A stretch of 64,000 nucleotides of DNA from Candidatus Anammoxibacter sp. (lineage in GTDB: Bacteria > Planctomycetota > Brocadiia > Brocadiales > Anammoxibacteraceae). The position numbers and the translations under genes are program-made. The stretch covers positions 39,274-103,273 of the forward strand of contig JAIQZQ010000046.1 in assembly GCA_021777105.1 (NCBI GenBank). The letters run 5' to 3'. Below the pieces are notes generated by a model. It was not told where the DNA came from, searched no databases, and saw only the letters and a list, made by a program, of their open reading frames with translations. Numbering within the stretch: position 1 is the first letter of the stretch; each line of letters begins with the position of its first letter. Of this stretch, positions 33,601 through 41,450 are shown piece after piece.

Positions 33601-34674
33601 GAAGAAGTTGCAACGCAAGAAGACGCTGAAAAAGAGGCCGGAGATGCTGAAACTGAGATTTTGTCAGAGGAAAAAGATGATGCTGAAGAATTAACCGCGG
33701 AAGCGCCGGTTTTGGATGAGGTAGGGGGGAGCCCGGTTTCAGAATCAACAGAAGATTTTGAAATTTCGGATAAAGCAGCTGAAGCTACAACGGAGATTGA
33801 ACCTGAACTCTGGGCGGCAGATACGGAAGTTGAAACCGGTGAAGGCGCGCCGGAAATAGAAGAACCTCCGGTTGCCGGCGTTGAGCCTGAAACAGAAGAC
33901 GCAAAAGATGAAAAAGCCGAGGAAGTTCCAGCTTTGCAGGATCACGAAGTTGAAAAACTGTTAGATGATGATGAACCTGTTGAAAAGGGCAACAGACGGT
34001 ACGGCCTGACCGGCAAGGGAGATAGTGTAAAAGCCGCGATGAAGTCGTTGCGTGATAAATTAAAAGGGCTTGAAGTTGGCGGCGAAAAGACCGTCGCAAC
34101 AAAAGCAAAAGCTCCGGAAGGCGCCGGCTCTGAAAAAGCTCCGGCAAAAAGCGATGTTAAAGAGCCTGAAACCTCAACGGCGGAAGAACCTGCTGAAAAA
34201 GTTGTGGTTGAAGCCAAAACCTCATCAAAAAAAGAGACTAAAATAACCGGAGAAATTAGAGAAACAGGCAAAGGCGATGTCAAATCCGCCGCAGCTCAAA
34301 GACCTCTTAAAAGAGTCGCAAGCGGGCAAAAAATTGCAAAAAGCGCTGCCGCGCCGGTAAGCCCTAAAGCGGCGCCGGGCGAGCCTCGCGTCAAATCAGC
34401 AGCTAATGCTGTTCCTGGGAGGGCGAAACCCGTCAAACCCGTGGCAACAGTTTCAAAGGTTCCAAAAACAAAAGAGCCTGTTAAAAAGAGCGCGCAACAG
34501 GAAGCCGCCGACCGTGAAAGATCTATGAGCGCATTGAATTCCGAACTTGGCTTGCCGCCGTTATCCTCCGCCGGAAGCGGGCGCAGGAAGTATGGACTTG
34601 CAGGGCAGGGGGGTGATGTGAAAAGCGCTTTAAAATCGTTAAAGGAAAAATTAAAGGCAATGGAAAACAATTGA
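27697..34674 (+). CDS. giant membrane-anchored acidic repeat protein with two FKBP-like domains
   Basis: 2,325 residues. An N-terminal membrane helix (IVIFLWIISIIFSTYFLF) is followed by two SlyD/FKBP-like isomerase domains, at about 45-180 (ending NHPLAGQKLIFNVDVVDV) and about 210-355 (ending NHSLAGKALSYNVKIIAA). Then come about 1,700 residues made almost only of Glu, Ala, Pro, Ser, Asp and Thr, in degenerate tandem units: an early unit with SVLEELAAEEESKSDEE and a later unit with AGDLAESLFEEPS, seen at least nine times. The last 200 residues turn basic (Lys/Ala/Pro) and carry a motif YGL.G.G..VK.A.KSL twice. ATG 27697 has an AAAGG site. The tail should be disordered; the function is unknown. 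Confidence 0.85.
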   Translation: MEKIVIFLWIISIIFSTYFLFRSIIKAFKEAALNDATIKRILDGKKVFIKYALSDKKGNILDAKHKDEAFVYLHGEGQILAGLEKRLHGLKVGKIKKIVVPVKEAYGVVNKADILEVDKTKIPEGAAKVGSLLKEIGEGKKTGKVLEVRENTLIIDYNHPLAGQKLIFNVDVVDVQDIGEGDALDESADAAAEATEPVVEEAVQEQPPEPEGPKCVKQGMKLKIEYTVFDPEGNELDTSKNKESVDQDENSGKKDNFIVPGLLKRLEGLMVGSQTTIVVPPEEAFGDPDPEKFKEVQKEDIFTDSLEVGTELKDIGPDRETARISEIKDSTVILDFNHSLAGKALSYNVKIIAAEDVESETQQNAAPAEEPAEPPQQEEPAEDAASDEAMPAPDEAPEEEESVATSESAASEQEALDETTETPAEELSVLEELAADEESKSEEEAEAEAPEAEPEDLAEEAETEPQAEESDAEMSEPTDEETPVEETDAEEELEGSSASEVLSQDDSEPDEEITEPAEEMSVLEELAAEEESKSDEEVDAEAPEAEPEAPAEDAETEPQAEMEESEPEPAEPESSDAEQEAMDETAETPAEEMSVLEELAAEEESKSDEEVDAEALETEPEASTEEAETEPQAEELDAEMSEPTDEETPVDESAAAEELEGSSAAEVLSQDDSEPDEEIAESGEKTLGEAAAPEEEEVETSVAIEDEEIAEEAAETETVDEEAEPQPEPEESATERPEPSEEEALPAEETVAEAADALSADASSELEEFAADEDAKSDEELAAEIPDTDVAEETEETPIEGSSALEELAAGEDSFETEAVSEAPALEQEPEILEPGATDFAETEETPTELDEEPFAETEEIPTDDASALEDLAASEESLEPEAVSEEPALESEPISDEIEEPSSEDSLLDEEPIAETEEIPTDDASALEDIAASEESPEPEAISEEPALEPEQLEPEAGDLAESLFEEPSSEDSFEIEEPSSEDSLLDEEPIAETEETPTDDAPALEDIAASEEPHKPEVVSEEPALESEPAEPEAGDLAKSLFEEPSDEELPVAEEPSVEAEEMLTDDSPVSEDLAASETSFETETVPKEAALEQEPETLESEAADFAEHADEEPSVESAEEEKGEETPTEEIPASEELSASEEPALEQQPEPEAGDLTESLFEEPSEDESLFAEAEETPTDDAPVSEDLAASEKSLEPEAVSEEPALESEPISDEIEEPSAGDSLLDEEPFAETEETQTDAASALEDIAASKESLEPETISDEAAIEPEPAEPEAGDFAESLFEEPSSEDSLLDEEPIAEPEETPTDDASALEDIAASEESHEPEAISEEPALEPEAGDLAESLFEEPSDEEMPVSEGPSVEAEETPTDDSPVSEDLAASQDSFETEAVSEEAALEQEPETLESEAADFAEHADEEALIVEEPSVEYAEEEKGEEIPTEEIPASEELSASEEPALEPEPPEPEAGDLAESLFEEPSAGDSLLGDEPFAETEETPPDDASALEDIAASEEPPEPEGVSEESALEPEPISDEIEEPSAEDSLLDEEPIAETEETSTDDASALEDIAASEKSLEPEALSDEPALEPVPPEPEAGDLAGSLFNEPSTEDSLLDEEPIAETEETSTDDASALEDIAASEEPPEPEAVSEEPALESEPAEPEAGDLAESLFEEPSSEDSLQDEEAIAETEETTTDDTSALEDIAASEEPLEPEAVPDEPALEPEAGDLTESLFEKPSEEEYLQEEEPSVAAEETPSDDAPVSENLSASEEQAEPEAVSEEPALEPEPISDEIEEPSAEESLLEDEPTTETEETTANDASALEDIAASEESPEPESVSENAETVHEEPADEEVPVAEGGDEVLSLDDSETVEENVEPKEEDAPSVTEEILAEEEVSPPEEVSVPDTPSVEKEIEETIEEVTLETEEAAPEQAEPEHPSDEALETTAIDEDSIVQSEPDEPLSSKSEAVGGETSEEVATQEDAEKEAGDAETEILSEEKDDAEELTAEAPVLDEVGGSPVSESTEDFEISDKAAEATTEIEPELWAADTEVETGEGAPEIEEPPVAGVEPETEDAKDEKAEEVPALQDHEVEKLLDDDEPVEKGNRRYGLTGKGDSVKAAMKSLRDKLKGLEVGGEKTVATKAKAPEGAGSEKAPAKSDVKEPETSTAEEPAEKVVVEAKTSSKKETKITGEIRETGKGDVKSAAAQRPLKRVASGQKIAKSAAAPVSPKAAPGEPRVKSAANAVPGRAKPVKPVATVSKVPKTKEPVKKSAQQEAADRERSMSALNSELGLPPLSSAGSGRRKYGLAGQGGDVKSALKSLKEKLKAMENN

Positions 34675-34683
34675 TAAAGCAAA

Positions 34684-34712
34684 AAGGCAAAATGTGAAGC
34701 CTTAAAGTTTTT
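34684..34712 (+). terminator. weak terminator after the giant gene
   Basis: AAGGC (34684-34688) and GCCTT (34699-34703), followed by AAAG and five T. It abuts the stop of the convergent kinase gene. Confidence 0.4.
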
Positions 34713-37129
34713 CACCCCAGGACTTCCCGAATCTTTTTTAATAGCGCGTCCGGTGAAAAAGGTTTTTGCAAAAAAGCAACATTCTTTTTCTCAATTTGAC
34801 TTATCATTTCTGTATTATTAATATAGCCTGACATAAAAATAACTTTCATCTCAGGATGAAGGGTCTGAAGCCGTTTAACTAACTGTATTCCATTCATTTC
34901 CGGCATTACTATATCGCATAAGATAATATGGATATCATCATTGTATTGTTCGCATTTCAATAAAGCGCTACCGCCATGAGGGGCTTCCAGAATGCTATAA
35001 CCATGCATTTTTAAAACTCGGCAAACCAGATTGCGCACTGAATCATCATCTTCCGCTACTAAGATTGTTTCATGCCCAAATAAGAAGTTAGAAACTTTTT
35101 TTACCTCTTCAACCTCAGTATGAGCTTCTTTTACTAAAGGAAAATATATTTTAAAAGTAGTCCCTTTTCCAGGCTCACTGGTTACATCAATAAAACCTTT
35201 CCATTGTTTAACAATCCCGTATACGGTAGACAATCCCAATCCGGTTCCTTTTCCTACTTCTTTTGTTGTATAAAAAGGCTCAAATATCCTTGCAATAGTC
35301 TCGCTAGTCATACCAAACCCGGAGTCGCTAACGGCAACCATTAAATACCACCCTGAATCTAATTTATCATCCTCCCATAAAATAGGGGTTTTAATCTCTA
35401 CATTCCGCGACTTTAGAAGTATCCTACCTCCCTCCGGCATAGCGTCTCGGGCGTTTACAATTAAGTTCATTAATATCTGTTCGATTTGTCCCTGATCAGC
35501 GTAAAAAGAATCAAAATTATCTACAACATCTGAAATCAGCTCAATATCATCTCCAATAAGCCTATTGAGCATTTTTTCTATCCCAACTACAATTTTACTC
35601 ATTTTTAGTAGCGCTTGTTGGGGTATTTCCTTACGGCTAAAAATCAATAATTGCCGTGTTAAATTTTCAGCCCTTTTTCCTGCATTTGATATTTCCTCTA
35701 ACTGGCTATAGATAGGGTCGTTTTTATCAATTCCCATAGTCAATAATTGCGTGTAGCCATTAATAACGGTAAGCAAATTATTAAAATCGTGCGCTACTCC
35801 TCCAGCTAAATTACCAACTATTTCCATTTTTTGCGAGTGTCTTAGTTGTTCTTCAAGTTTTACACGCTCAGAAACATCTGTTATTACTTCAATAAGCGCT
35901 ACAGGGGATTTCGCCTGATCATAGATTATTGATGTTGACAAAAATGAATGAAATTCTTGCCTATCTTTTTTTTGACTTATAATGCCACCTTGCCATCCGC
36001 CGTTCTTTAGAGTTTCAGGCAATATGTCGTTGAGAATCTCAGGCGGGTTTTTCTGAGACCTTAAAGAGGCCAAAGGTTTTCCCTCTATCTCATCTCTTTT
36101 AAAACCATAAGCGCGAACAAAAGCATCATTCACAAATATAACGTTTTCCTCCAAATCCGTCACACACACAGACTCTCTAATACTTTTAATTGCATGCGCA
36201 AGCATATTTATCTCTTTTTCAGCATTTTTCCGTTTTGATATATCTTCAATTACCGAGGTTAAATACCGTGGCTCTCCAAACTCGTCACGCACTACCGACA
36301 AAGTCAAATTTACCCAGACAATAGAGCCGTCTTTACAAATGAACCGCTTCTCGGCTGAATGCGTATTAATATTGTTTGATATAAGCTTTTTTGTATTATC
36401 AATGTATGATTTTAAATGATTCGGATGGGTAATATCTTTAAAAGTGAACTCTTTTATTTCATCTAACGTATAGCCTAATATCTCTGAGAATCGATTATTT
36501 ATTCTCAAAAACCTCCATTCCGGCGTTAAATGGGCGATTCCTACTGCGGCTTGCTCAAAAGTGTTGCGGAGCAATTCTTCACTTTCCTTAAGATTTTTAG
36601 CTATATCCTGATAATTTTTTTCACTCTTTTTAAGAGCTTCACGCTCTTTTTCTAAATCGCTAACTTTCTTATGCAATTTTTTTGTAAGGGTGTGAACATG
36701 TCGTTCATTCAACTCGTGTTTATTTATTTCGATTTGCGGAGAAATCGGAAGTTTATTATTTTCGTATTTTTTTAAAACATTTTTTATAATTTCAAAGAAT
36801 TCATTAGGCGGAACTGGTTTTACAATATATTCGGACGCGCCAAAAGAGATAGCAAGTTCTCTATCTTTATTGTCAATAAATGTAGCGGTATAAAAAACAA
36901 AGCATATGGTTTTAAGTTCCTCATTGGATTTGATATTTTTGCAAAGTTCAAATCCGTCCATTTCCGGCATCATAATATCGGAAATAATCATATTCGGTTT
37001 CCACTCTTTTGCTTTTGCAAGGGCGCTTTCTCCATTATCTGCGCCGCTTGTGGCATATCCCTGACTCTTTAAGCTTCTTTCCAGATATACCCTTGAATCC
37101 TCATTGTCATCTACAATTAAGATTTTCAT
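34712..37129 (-). CDS. hybrid sensor kinase: receiver-PAS-PAS-HisKA-HATPase-receiver
   Basis: An 805-residue soluble hybrid kinase. The N-terminal receiver has acceptor Asp51 in ISDIMMPEMD. A coiled-coil leads to two PAS domains (about 185-310 and 315-430), the phospho-acceptor helix with VAHDFNNLLTVINGYTQL, an ATPase domain (SDSGFGM, FEPFYTTKEVGKGTGLGLSTVYG) and a C-terminal receiver (VAEDDDSV, LCDIVMPEMNG). There is no membrane segment, so it senses a cytosolic cue or relays a signal. It is the last gene of a minus-strand signalling block; its N-terminal receiver closely resembles that of the kinase ending at 37540, indicating duplication. Confidence 0.9.
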   Translation of the reverse strand: MKILIVDDNEDSRVYLERSLKSQGYATSGADNGESALAKAKEWKPNMIISDIMMPEMDGFELCKNIKSNEELKTICFVFYTATFIDNKDRELAISFGASEYIVKPVPPNEFFEIIKNVLKKYENNKLPISPQIEINKHELNERHVHTLTKKLHKKVSDLEKEREALKKSEKNYQDIAKNLKESEELLRNTFEQAAVGIAHLTPEWRFLRINNRFSEILGYTLDEIKEFTFKDITHPNHLKSYIDNTKKLISNNINTHSAEKRFICKDGSIVWVNLTLSVVRDEFGEPRYLTSVIEDISKRKNAEKEINMLAHAIKSIRESVCVTDLEENVIFVNDAFVRAYGFKRDEIEGKPLASLRSQKNPPEILNDILPETLKNGGWQGGIISQKKDRQEFHSFLSTSIIYDQAKSPVALIEVITDVSERVKLEEQLRHSQKMEIVGNLAGGVAHDFNNLLTVINGYTQLLTMGIDKNDPIYSQLEEISNAGKRAENLTRQLLIFSRKEIPQQALLKMSKIVVGIEKMLNRLIGDDIELISDVVDNFDSFYADQGQIEQILMNLIVNARDAMPEGGRILLKSRNVEIKTPILWEDDKLDSGWYLMVAVSDSGFGMTSETIARIFEPFYTTKEVGKGTGLGLSTVYGIVKQWKGFIDVTSEPGKGTTFKIYFPLVKEAHTEVEEVKKVSNFLFGHETILVAEDDDSVRNLVCRVLKMHGYSILEAPHGGSALLKCEQYNDDIHIILCDIVMPEMNGIQLVKRLQTLHPEMKVIFMSGYINNTEMISQIEKKNVAFLQKPFSPDALLKKIREVLG

Positions 37130-37148
37130 CTATTGCTCCATATTTATT

Positions 37149-37535
37149 TTAAAAACCGGTAAAGCCATATTTTTTTAACGCCGCCTCTATTGGCTCCTTT
37201 AATTCACCAGAGTTCACCGGTTTTATAAAATACCCCTCGTATCCAACTTCTTCAGCTTTTTTTCGTATTTCTTGATTGCAATACCCTGTTAAAAAAATAA
37301 TAGGGATATTATTTAAAGCCCGAATTTCTCTTGCAGCTTCAATTCCGTTAATTTCGCCGTTTAACATGATGTCCATTAGGATAAGATCCGGGGCTTCATT
37401 TTTCGCCATACTGACGGCTTCTTCACCTGAAGCAACAGGGCCAGAGACTTCATACCCTAACTTAAGCATCCCTTTGCGAACACCAAAAGCAATAAGCGCT
37501 TCATCCTCGACAATCATTATAGTTGGTTTGTTCAA
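37149..37535 (-). CDS. single-domain response regulator
   Basis: A 128-residue receiver: MIVEDEALIAFGVRKGM, acceptor Asp in LILMDIMLNGEINGIEA, Lys in YFIKPVNSGEL. The inserted NGEINGIEAA is typical of receivers paired with HisKA_2/HWE kinases. It starts 5 bp after the stop of exactly such a kinase (37540-38658), so the two are probable partners. Confidence 0.88.
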   Translation of the reverse strand: MNKPTIMIVEDEALIAFGVRKGMLKLGYEVSGPVASGEEAVSMAKNEAPDLILMDIMLNGEINGIEAAREIRALNNIPIIFLTGYCNQEIRKKAEEVGYEGYFIKPVNSGELKEPIEAALKKYGFTGF

Positions 37536-37539
37536 CTTG

Positions 37540-38658
37540 CTATACCCTTTCTTTTGGCTTCTTCTTTTTGAATTTTAGTTTGCAATCAACGCCTTTTTCG
37601 CCAAAAAAATGAACTTTCCCTTTAAGTTGATATTCAGCTAAACTTATTATAGTTTGTATTCCAATCGATTTTGTGTTCTTGATATCAAAACCCTGTGGGA
37701 ATCCGATTCCGTTATCTTTTACACGTATTTCTATTCCGCCATCTTCAGTGTTAAGAAGGCATAATTTTATAACTCCATTCCTACTTTCCGGAAAGGCATG
37801 ATTAATTGAGTTTGCGACCAATTCATGCAAAATTTGGCTACAAGGTATGGCTTCATCAATAGGCATAAAAATATCTTGAAGAGAAAACTCAAAGTTGATT
37901 TCAGCAGCTCTCTTATGATAACCTTTTAGCAAGGTTGTCGTCATATCAGTTATATAATCTTTCATGTTTATTTTATTAAGATTTTGGGATTCATAAAGTT
38001 TTTGATGCGCAAGGGCCATGAAATGGATTCTATTTTCTAATTTTTTAAATGCTTTTTGCGCTTCCGTTGATTTAAGAATCTCGGATTGTTGGTTTATTAA
38101 TGAACAAATTACCTGCATATTGTTTCTTGTTCTATGGTAAACCTCCTGTAATAGCAATTGGGTTGCCTCTTTTTCTTTCTCTAGTTCGCTTACTTTTTTT
38201 TTCAACTTTCCGGCTATTGACTCTGAATACTTTAGTAGCAATTCCTCTTTATTTGCGTTTTCACTCTCCGGCACAGGCAGATTTTTTTCATTATGATTAT
38301 CTATGGCGCCTTTTACTATTTTGAAGAACTCTTCGGGGTCCACCGGTTTTATAACAAACTTAGAAGCTCCCAGGGCCATTGCAAGTTTCTCGTCTTTTTT
38401 ATCAACAAATGTTGCCGTATAGAAAACAAAGCAAACCCGTTTAAGTTCATTGTCTGCTTTTACTATCCTGCAAAGTTCAAAGCCGTCCATCTCTGGCATT
38501 AAAATATCTGAAATTATCATATCCGGCTTCCACTCTCTTGCTGTGTCCAGCGCCTCCTTCCCATTGCGCGCAGCCATCACGGTATACCCTTGGCTTTTGA
38601 GGCCCCTTTCCAGATATATTCTGGCGTCTTCAACGTCGTCAACAACTAAAATTTTCAT
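37540..38658 (-). CDS. receiver-HisKA_2 sensor kinase
   Basis: A 372-residue soluble protein: receiver (about 1-120, ISDILMPEMDG), coiled-coil linker, then a HisKA_2 domain with the phospho-acceptor in YHRTRNNMQVICSLINQQ and an HATPase domain (ILHELVANSINHAF, VKDNGIGFPQG). The C terminus is Lys-rich. Family knowledge suggests it phosphorylates single-domain receivers such as the one at 37149-37535. The N-terminal receiver implies it is itself controlled by another kinase. Confidence 0.88.
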   Translation of the reverse strand: MKILVVDDVEDARIYLERGLKSQGYTVMAARNGKEALDTAREWKPDMIISDILMPEMDGFELCRIVKADNELKRVCFVFYTATFVDKKDEKLAMALGASKFVIKPVDPEEFFKIVKGAIDNHNEKNLPVPESENANKEELLLKYSESIAGKLKKKVSELEKEKEATQLLLQEVYHRTRNNMQVICSLINQQSEILKSTEAQKAFKKLENRIHFMALAHQKLYESQNLNKINMKDYITDMTTTLLKGYHKRAAEINFEFSLQDIFMPIDEAIPCSQILHELVANSINHAFPESRNGVIKLCLLNTEDGGIEIRVKDNGIGFPQGFDIKNTKSIGIQTIISLAEYQLKGKVHFFGEKGVDCKLKFKKKKPKERV

Positions 38659-38727
38659 GGTTTGCCCGGTTAACTTAACTAATTAATAAAATGTAAAATA
38701 TCCAAAAAATTATTTGGATCATATGCG

Positions 38728-39096
38728 TCAAGCTTTATCCAATATTTTATTTATTTGATCTATAACGATTTCAGGGTTTATCGGTTTTTCAATGTATCCA
38801 TTACAACCCGCTTTTATCAATTTTTCATGATCTCCGGACATAGCATATGATGTTACCGCAATTACAGGTATATTTTTACATATTTCATTTTCCCGAATCT
38901 TTTTTAGAACTTCGATTCCGTCAATATCCGGCAGTTGGATATCGAGTATAATAAAATCAGGGCGATCTTTCACTGCCATTTCAAAGCCTTTATTGCCTGT
39001 TTCCGCTTCAAGCGTTTTATGGCCATATTTATTTAGCAGTCTACATATAAGAACCATATTATCTTCATTGTCTTCAATTATTAGCCCTGTTTTCAA
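38728..39096 (-). CDS. single-domain response regulator (CheY/DivK-like)
   Basis: A 122-residue receiver starting MKTGLIIEDNEDNMVLICRL. The acceptor Asp is in FIILDIQLPDIDGIEV and the conserved Lys in YIEKPINPE. The sequence style is that of receivers placed next to hybrid kinases. It lies 14 bp after the stop of the kinase gene at 39111-40271 and is likely co-expressed with it. Confidence 0.88.
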   Translation of the reverse strand: MKTGLIIEDNEDNMVLICRLLNKYGHKTLEAETGNKGFEMAVKDRPDFIILDIQLPDIDGIEVLKKIRENEICKNIPVIAVTSYAMSGDHEKLIKAGCNGYIEKPINPEIVIDQINKILDKA

Positions 39097-39110
39097 ATTG
39101 TATCCCTCCT

Positions 39111-40271
39111 TTAATCATACTTTTTTATGCCCAAAATAATTGGAGTCCTTAATTTAAATGAGCTGCCTTCGCCCTCCTTACTCTCTACTTCAATAGCGCC
39201 TTGAAGAATTTCGGAAGTTATTTTTCTCGTAAGGTACAATCCAAGGCCGGCGCCGCCTGCTTTAACTCTTAATGAAGATTTTAATCTTTCAAAAGGCTTA
39301 AAAAGTTTATTAATGTCATTTTTGGCAATCCCTATTCCCGTATCGGTTACCGACAGCTCGATAGATTCTCCAATTATTATTGCCGATATATTGATTTTGC
39401 CGATTTTGGTATATTTAACCGCATTGCTTAATAGATTGACAACACATTGCAAAACCCTTTTTCGATCGGAATTCATGTTTATCTCTTTCGGCACATCAGT
39501 ATCTATTACAACCTCTTTTCCTTTAAGCAAGTGCTCAACATTGCATATTGCTTCACTTACAATCTCATGAAGAGAAAACGGTTCACAAAATGATTCAACT
39601 GCGCCTGCCTCAATTTTTGAAATATCAATAACATCATTAATCAATTCTAAGAGATGCTTTGACGAGTTATAAACTCTTTGAATATTATCTTTTTGTTCCT
39701 CATTAAGTTCCCCTGACAATCCCATTAGGGTCATGCCTGTGAAACCAATTATAGAGTTCAGCGGCGTGCGGAGCTCATGAGACATTGAAGCTATAAACAT
39801 GGACTTTAAGTGGTCAATCTCCTTTAATCTATGGTTTGCTTTTTTCAGGCTGCTGTTTGCTGTTTCAAGTTTGTCTTTTAAATCCTGAATATGTAAATGG
39901 TTTCTAATTCTGGCAAGAACTTCTTCGTGCACAAAAGGCTTGGCAATGTAATCTATAGCTCCCAATTCAAGCCCTTTTACCTTGTCTACAGTATCATCCA
40001 GGGCGCTCATAAAAATTACAGGGATATCCTTATGTTCAGAGCTCATTTTTAACCGTTTGCAAGTTTCATACCCGTCAATACCAGGCATCATAATATCAAG
40101 TAAAATAATGTCAGGCCTGTTATACTTTAACCGTTTAAATACGTCTTCTCCGCTTTTAGCAACCATGATATTAAAAGCATACTTTTCAAGAAAACTAATA
40201 AGCAGATCAAGGTTTTCTGGCCTGTCGTCAACGATCAATACAACTCTTTTTTCATTTTTCTTTTTTGCCAT
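39111..40271 (-). CDS. receiver-HisKA-HATPase sensor kinase
   Basis: A 386-residue cytosolic kinase: N-terminal receiver (VLIVDDRPENLDLL, ILLDIMMPGIDGYE), a short coiled coil, a phospho-acceptor helix with [15 protein letters not shown], and an ATPase domain (LLSNAVKYTKIG, VTDTGIGIAKND, GGAGLGLYLTRK). It is the first gene of the five-gene minus-strand signalling block 40271 to 34712. Having receivers at the input end is a recurring theme of this block. Confidence 0.9.
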   Translation of the reverse strand: MAKKKNEKRVVLIVDDRPENLDLLISFLEKYAFNIMVAKSGEDVFKRLKYNRPDIILLDIMMPGIDGYETCKRLKMSSEHKDIPVIFMSALDDTVDKVKGLELGAIDYIAKPFVHEEVLARIRNHLHIQDLKDKLETANSSLKKANHRLKEIDHLKSMFIASMSHELRTPLNSIIGFTGMTLMGLSGELNEEQKDNIQRVYNSSKHLLELINDVIDISKIEAGAVESFCEPFSLHEIVSEAICNVEHLLKGKEVVIDTDVPKEINMNSDRKRVLQCVVNLLSNAVKYTKIGKINISAIIIGESIELSVTDTGIGIAKNDINKLFKPFERLKSSLRVKAGGAGLGLYLTRKITSEILQGAIEVESKEGEGSSFKLRTPIILGIKKYD

Positions 40272-40437
40272 ATGACTCTAACGTTTGTGCGGATGTGTTA
40301 GGATATCGTATTAAAAAATACATTATTTGCGCCTAGAGCATGCGATTATTACATCATAAATAATAATCTTGATTTTAATTATACCATTAGTATGTTAAAA
40401 TTCGAGTTATAAAAAATTTGCAAGCCATAATACACCA

Positions 40438-40463
40438 TCCATCGTTAATATATTAACGATGGA
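40438..40463. repeat. 26-bp perfect palindrome
   Basis: A half-site TCCATCGTTAATA is followed directly by its complement. It lies in the 378-bp divergent gap between the signalling block and the cytochrome gene, so it may be an operator. Alternatively it marks the edge of the adjoining gene relic. Confidence 0.5.
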
Positions 40464-40533
40464 GCTATGGCGGTGAAGTATTAGATAGAAATATTTTGGA
40501 GGGAAATCCTCTAAATTAGCTATACGGAAAAGG
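40462..40533 (+). pseudogene. relic of a hybrid-kinase sensor domain
   Basis: The stretch beginning GGAGCTATGGCGGTGAAG matches the kinase gene at about 43771-43842 (GGAGCTATTGGCGGTAAAG, codons for GAIGGKVLDG). Similarity continues weakly to GCTATACG. One base is missing, so the frame is broken. It is a short remnant of a duplicate of the periplasmic sensor domain encoded at 42968-45580. Confidence 0.5.
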
Positions 40534-40649
40534 TTAGGTTTTTGCGCGTGTTATTTATTGCATAACCGGTGTCATTCTCGCCTTTTTTAACTTAATATAA
40601 TCAAGTTGTGATAACAATATTGTTGCGCCCAATTTAAATCAGGGTGAAA

Positions 40650-41303
40650 ATGAATATACTTAAAACTATAGTTATTATTGGTCTGATTTGCGGGTTATTA
40701 TTTCTTGCGGGATTGGATGTTAAAGCAGAAAAACGTTTAACAAAGGAAGAAAGTGTTGCTGCGGGAAAAGCGCTTTTTAAATCAAAAAGTTGTTCTCACT
40801 GCCACTCTCTGCGAAATATTAAAGATAGCATAGGCTCTAACCTCTTACGGTGGAAAAACATTGAGTCTCCAATGTTGTGGGCAGCAATTATGTGGAACCA
40901 TGCGCCTAAAATGGCAATAGCTTTAGATGATGAGGCCGTTGAATATCCGACTTTTGAGGATGATGAATTTGCCAACATTGTCGCTTACATCAACTCTTTT
41001 ACTGATGAGCCCGGAAGATACAAATGTAAGCCGGATGAAAACAAGGGGAAATTTCTGTTTCAGTATCTCGGATGCGCGGAATGTCACTCTATTAGGGGTA
41101 AAGGCGGAAGTGTTGGGCCGGATCTGGCTTATGTTACAGAAACAATTAATAATGATTATGTTTTTGTAGGTATGTTGCTATCACACGCTGTAGTGATGAG
41201 CAAAACGGCAAATACCAGAAAAGTTCCATGGCCCAGGATGCAAGGTGATGAGGTTGCTCATATTTTCGCTTATTTTAAATCTGTGATTGATGAAAATTTC
41301 TAA
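40650..41303 (+). CDS. di-haem c-type cytochrome
   Basis: A 217-residue exported electron carrier. The signal peptide is ILKTIVIIGLICGLLFLAG with a cleavage site near KAEK. Two haem-binding motifs, CSHCH (about residue 50) and CAECH (about 147), define two cytochrome c domains. Candidate axial Met residues follow in HAPKMAIA and HAVVMSK. I prefer ATG 40650 over GTG 40644; AGGG lies just upstream. It precedes the porin and kinase genes on the same strand, suggesting periplasmic redox work linked to sensing. Confidence 0.87.
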   Translation: MNILKTIVIIGLICGLLFLAGLDVKAEKRLTKEESVAAGKALFKSKSCSHCHSLRNIKDSIGSNLLRWKNIESPMLWAAIMWNHAPKMAIALDDEAVEYPTFEDDEFANIVAYINSFTDEPGRYKCKPDENKGKFLFQYLGCAECHSIRGKGGSVGPDLAYVTETINNDYVFVGMLLSHAVVMSKTANTRKVPWPRMQGDEVAHIFAYFKSVIDENF

Positions 41304-41450
41304 ACTTTCTTAAACCGTTTTAAATATATCAATAATAAGCTTATTTAAAATCAATGTGGGCAATATCGTTGGTCTTAGATCAAAATAGCTAAAATCAAAA
41401 GACTCTTTAGTTTTTAATAATTCAGATGTTATGTATATGAGTAACAACTA

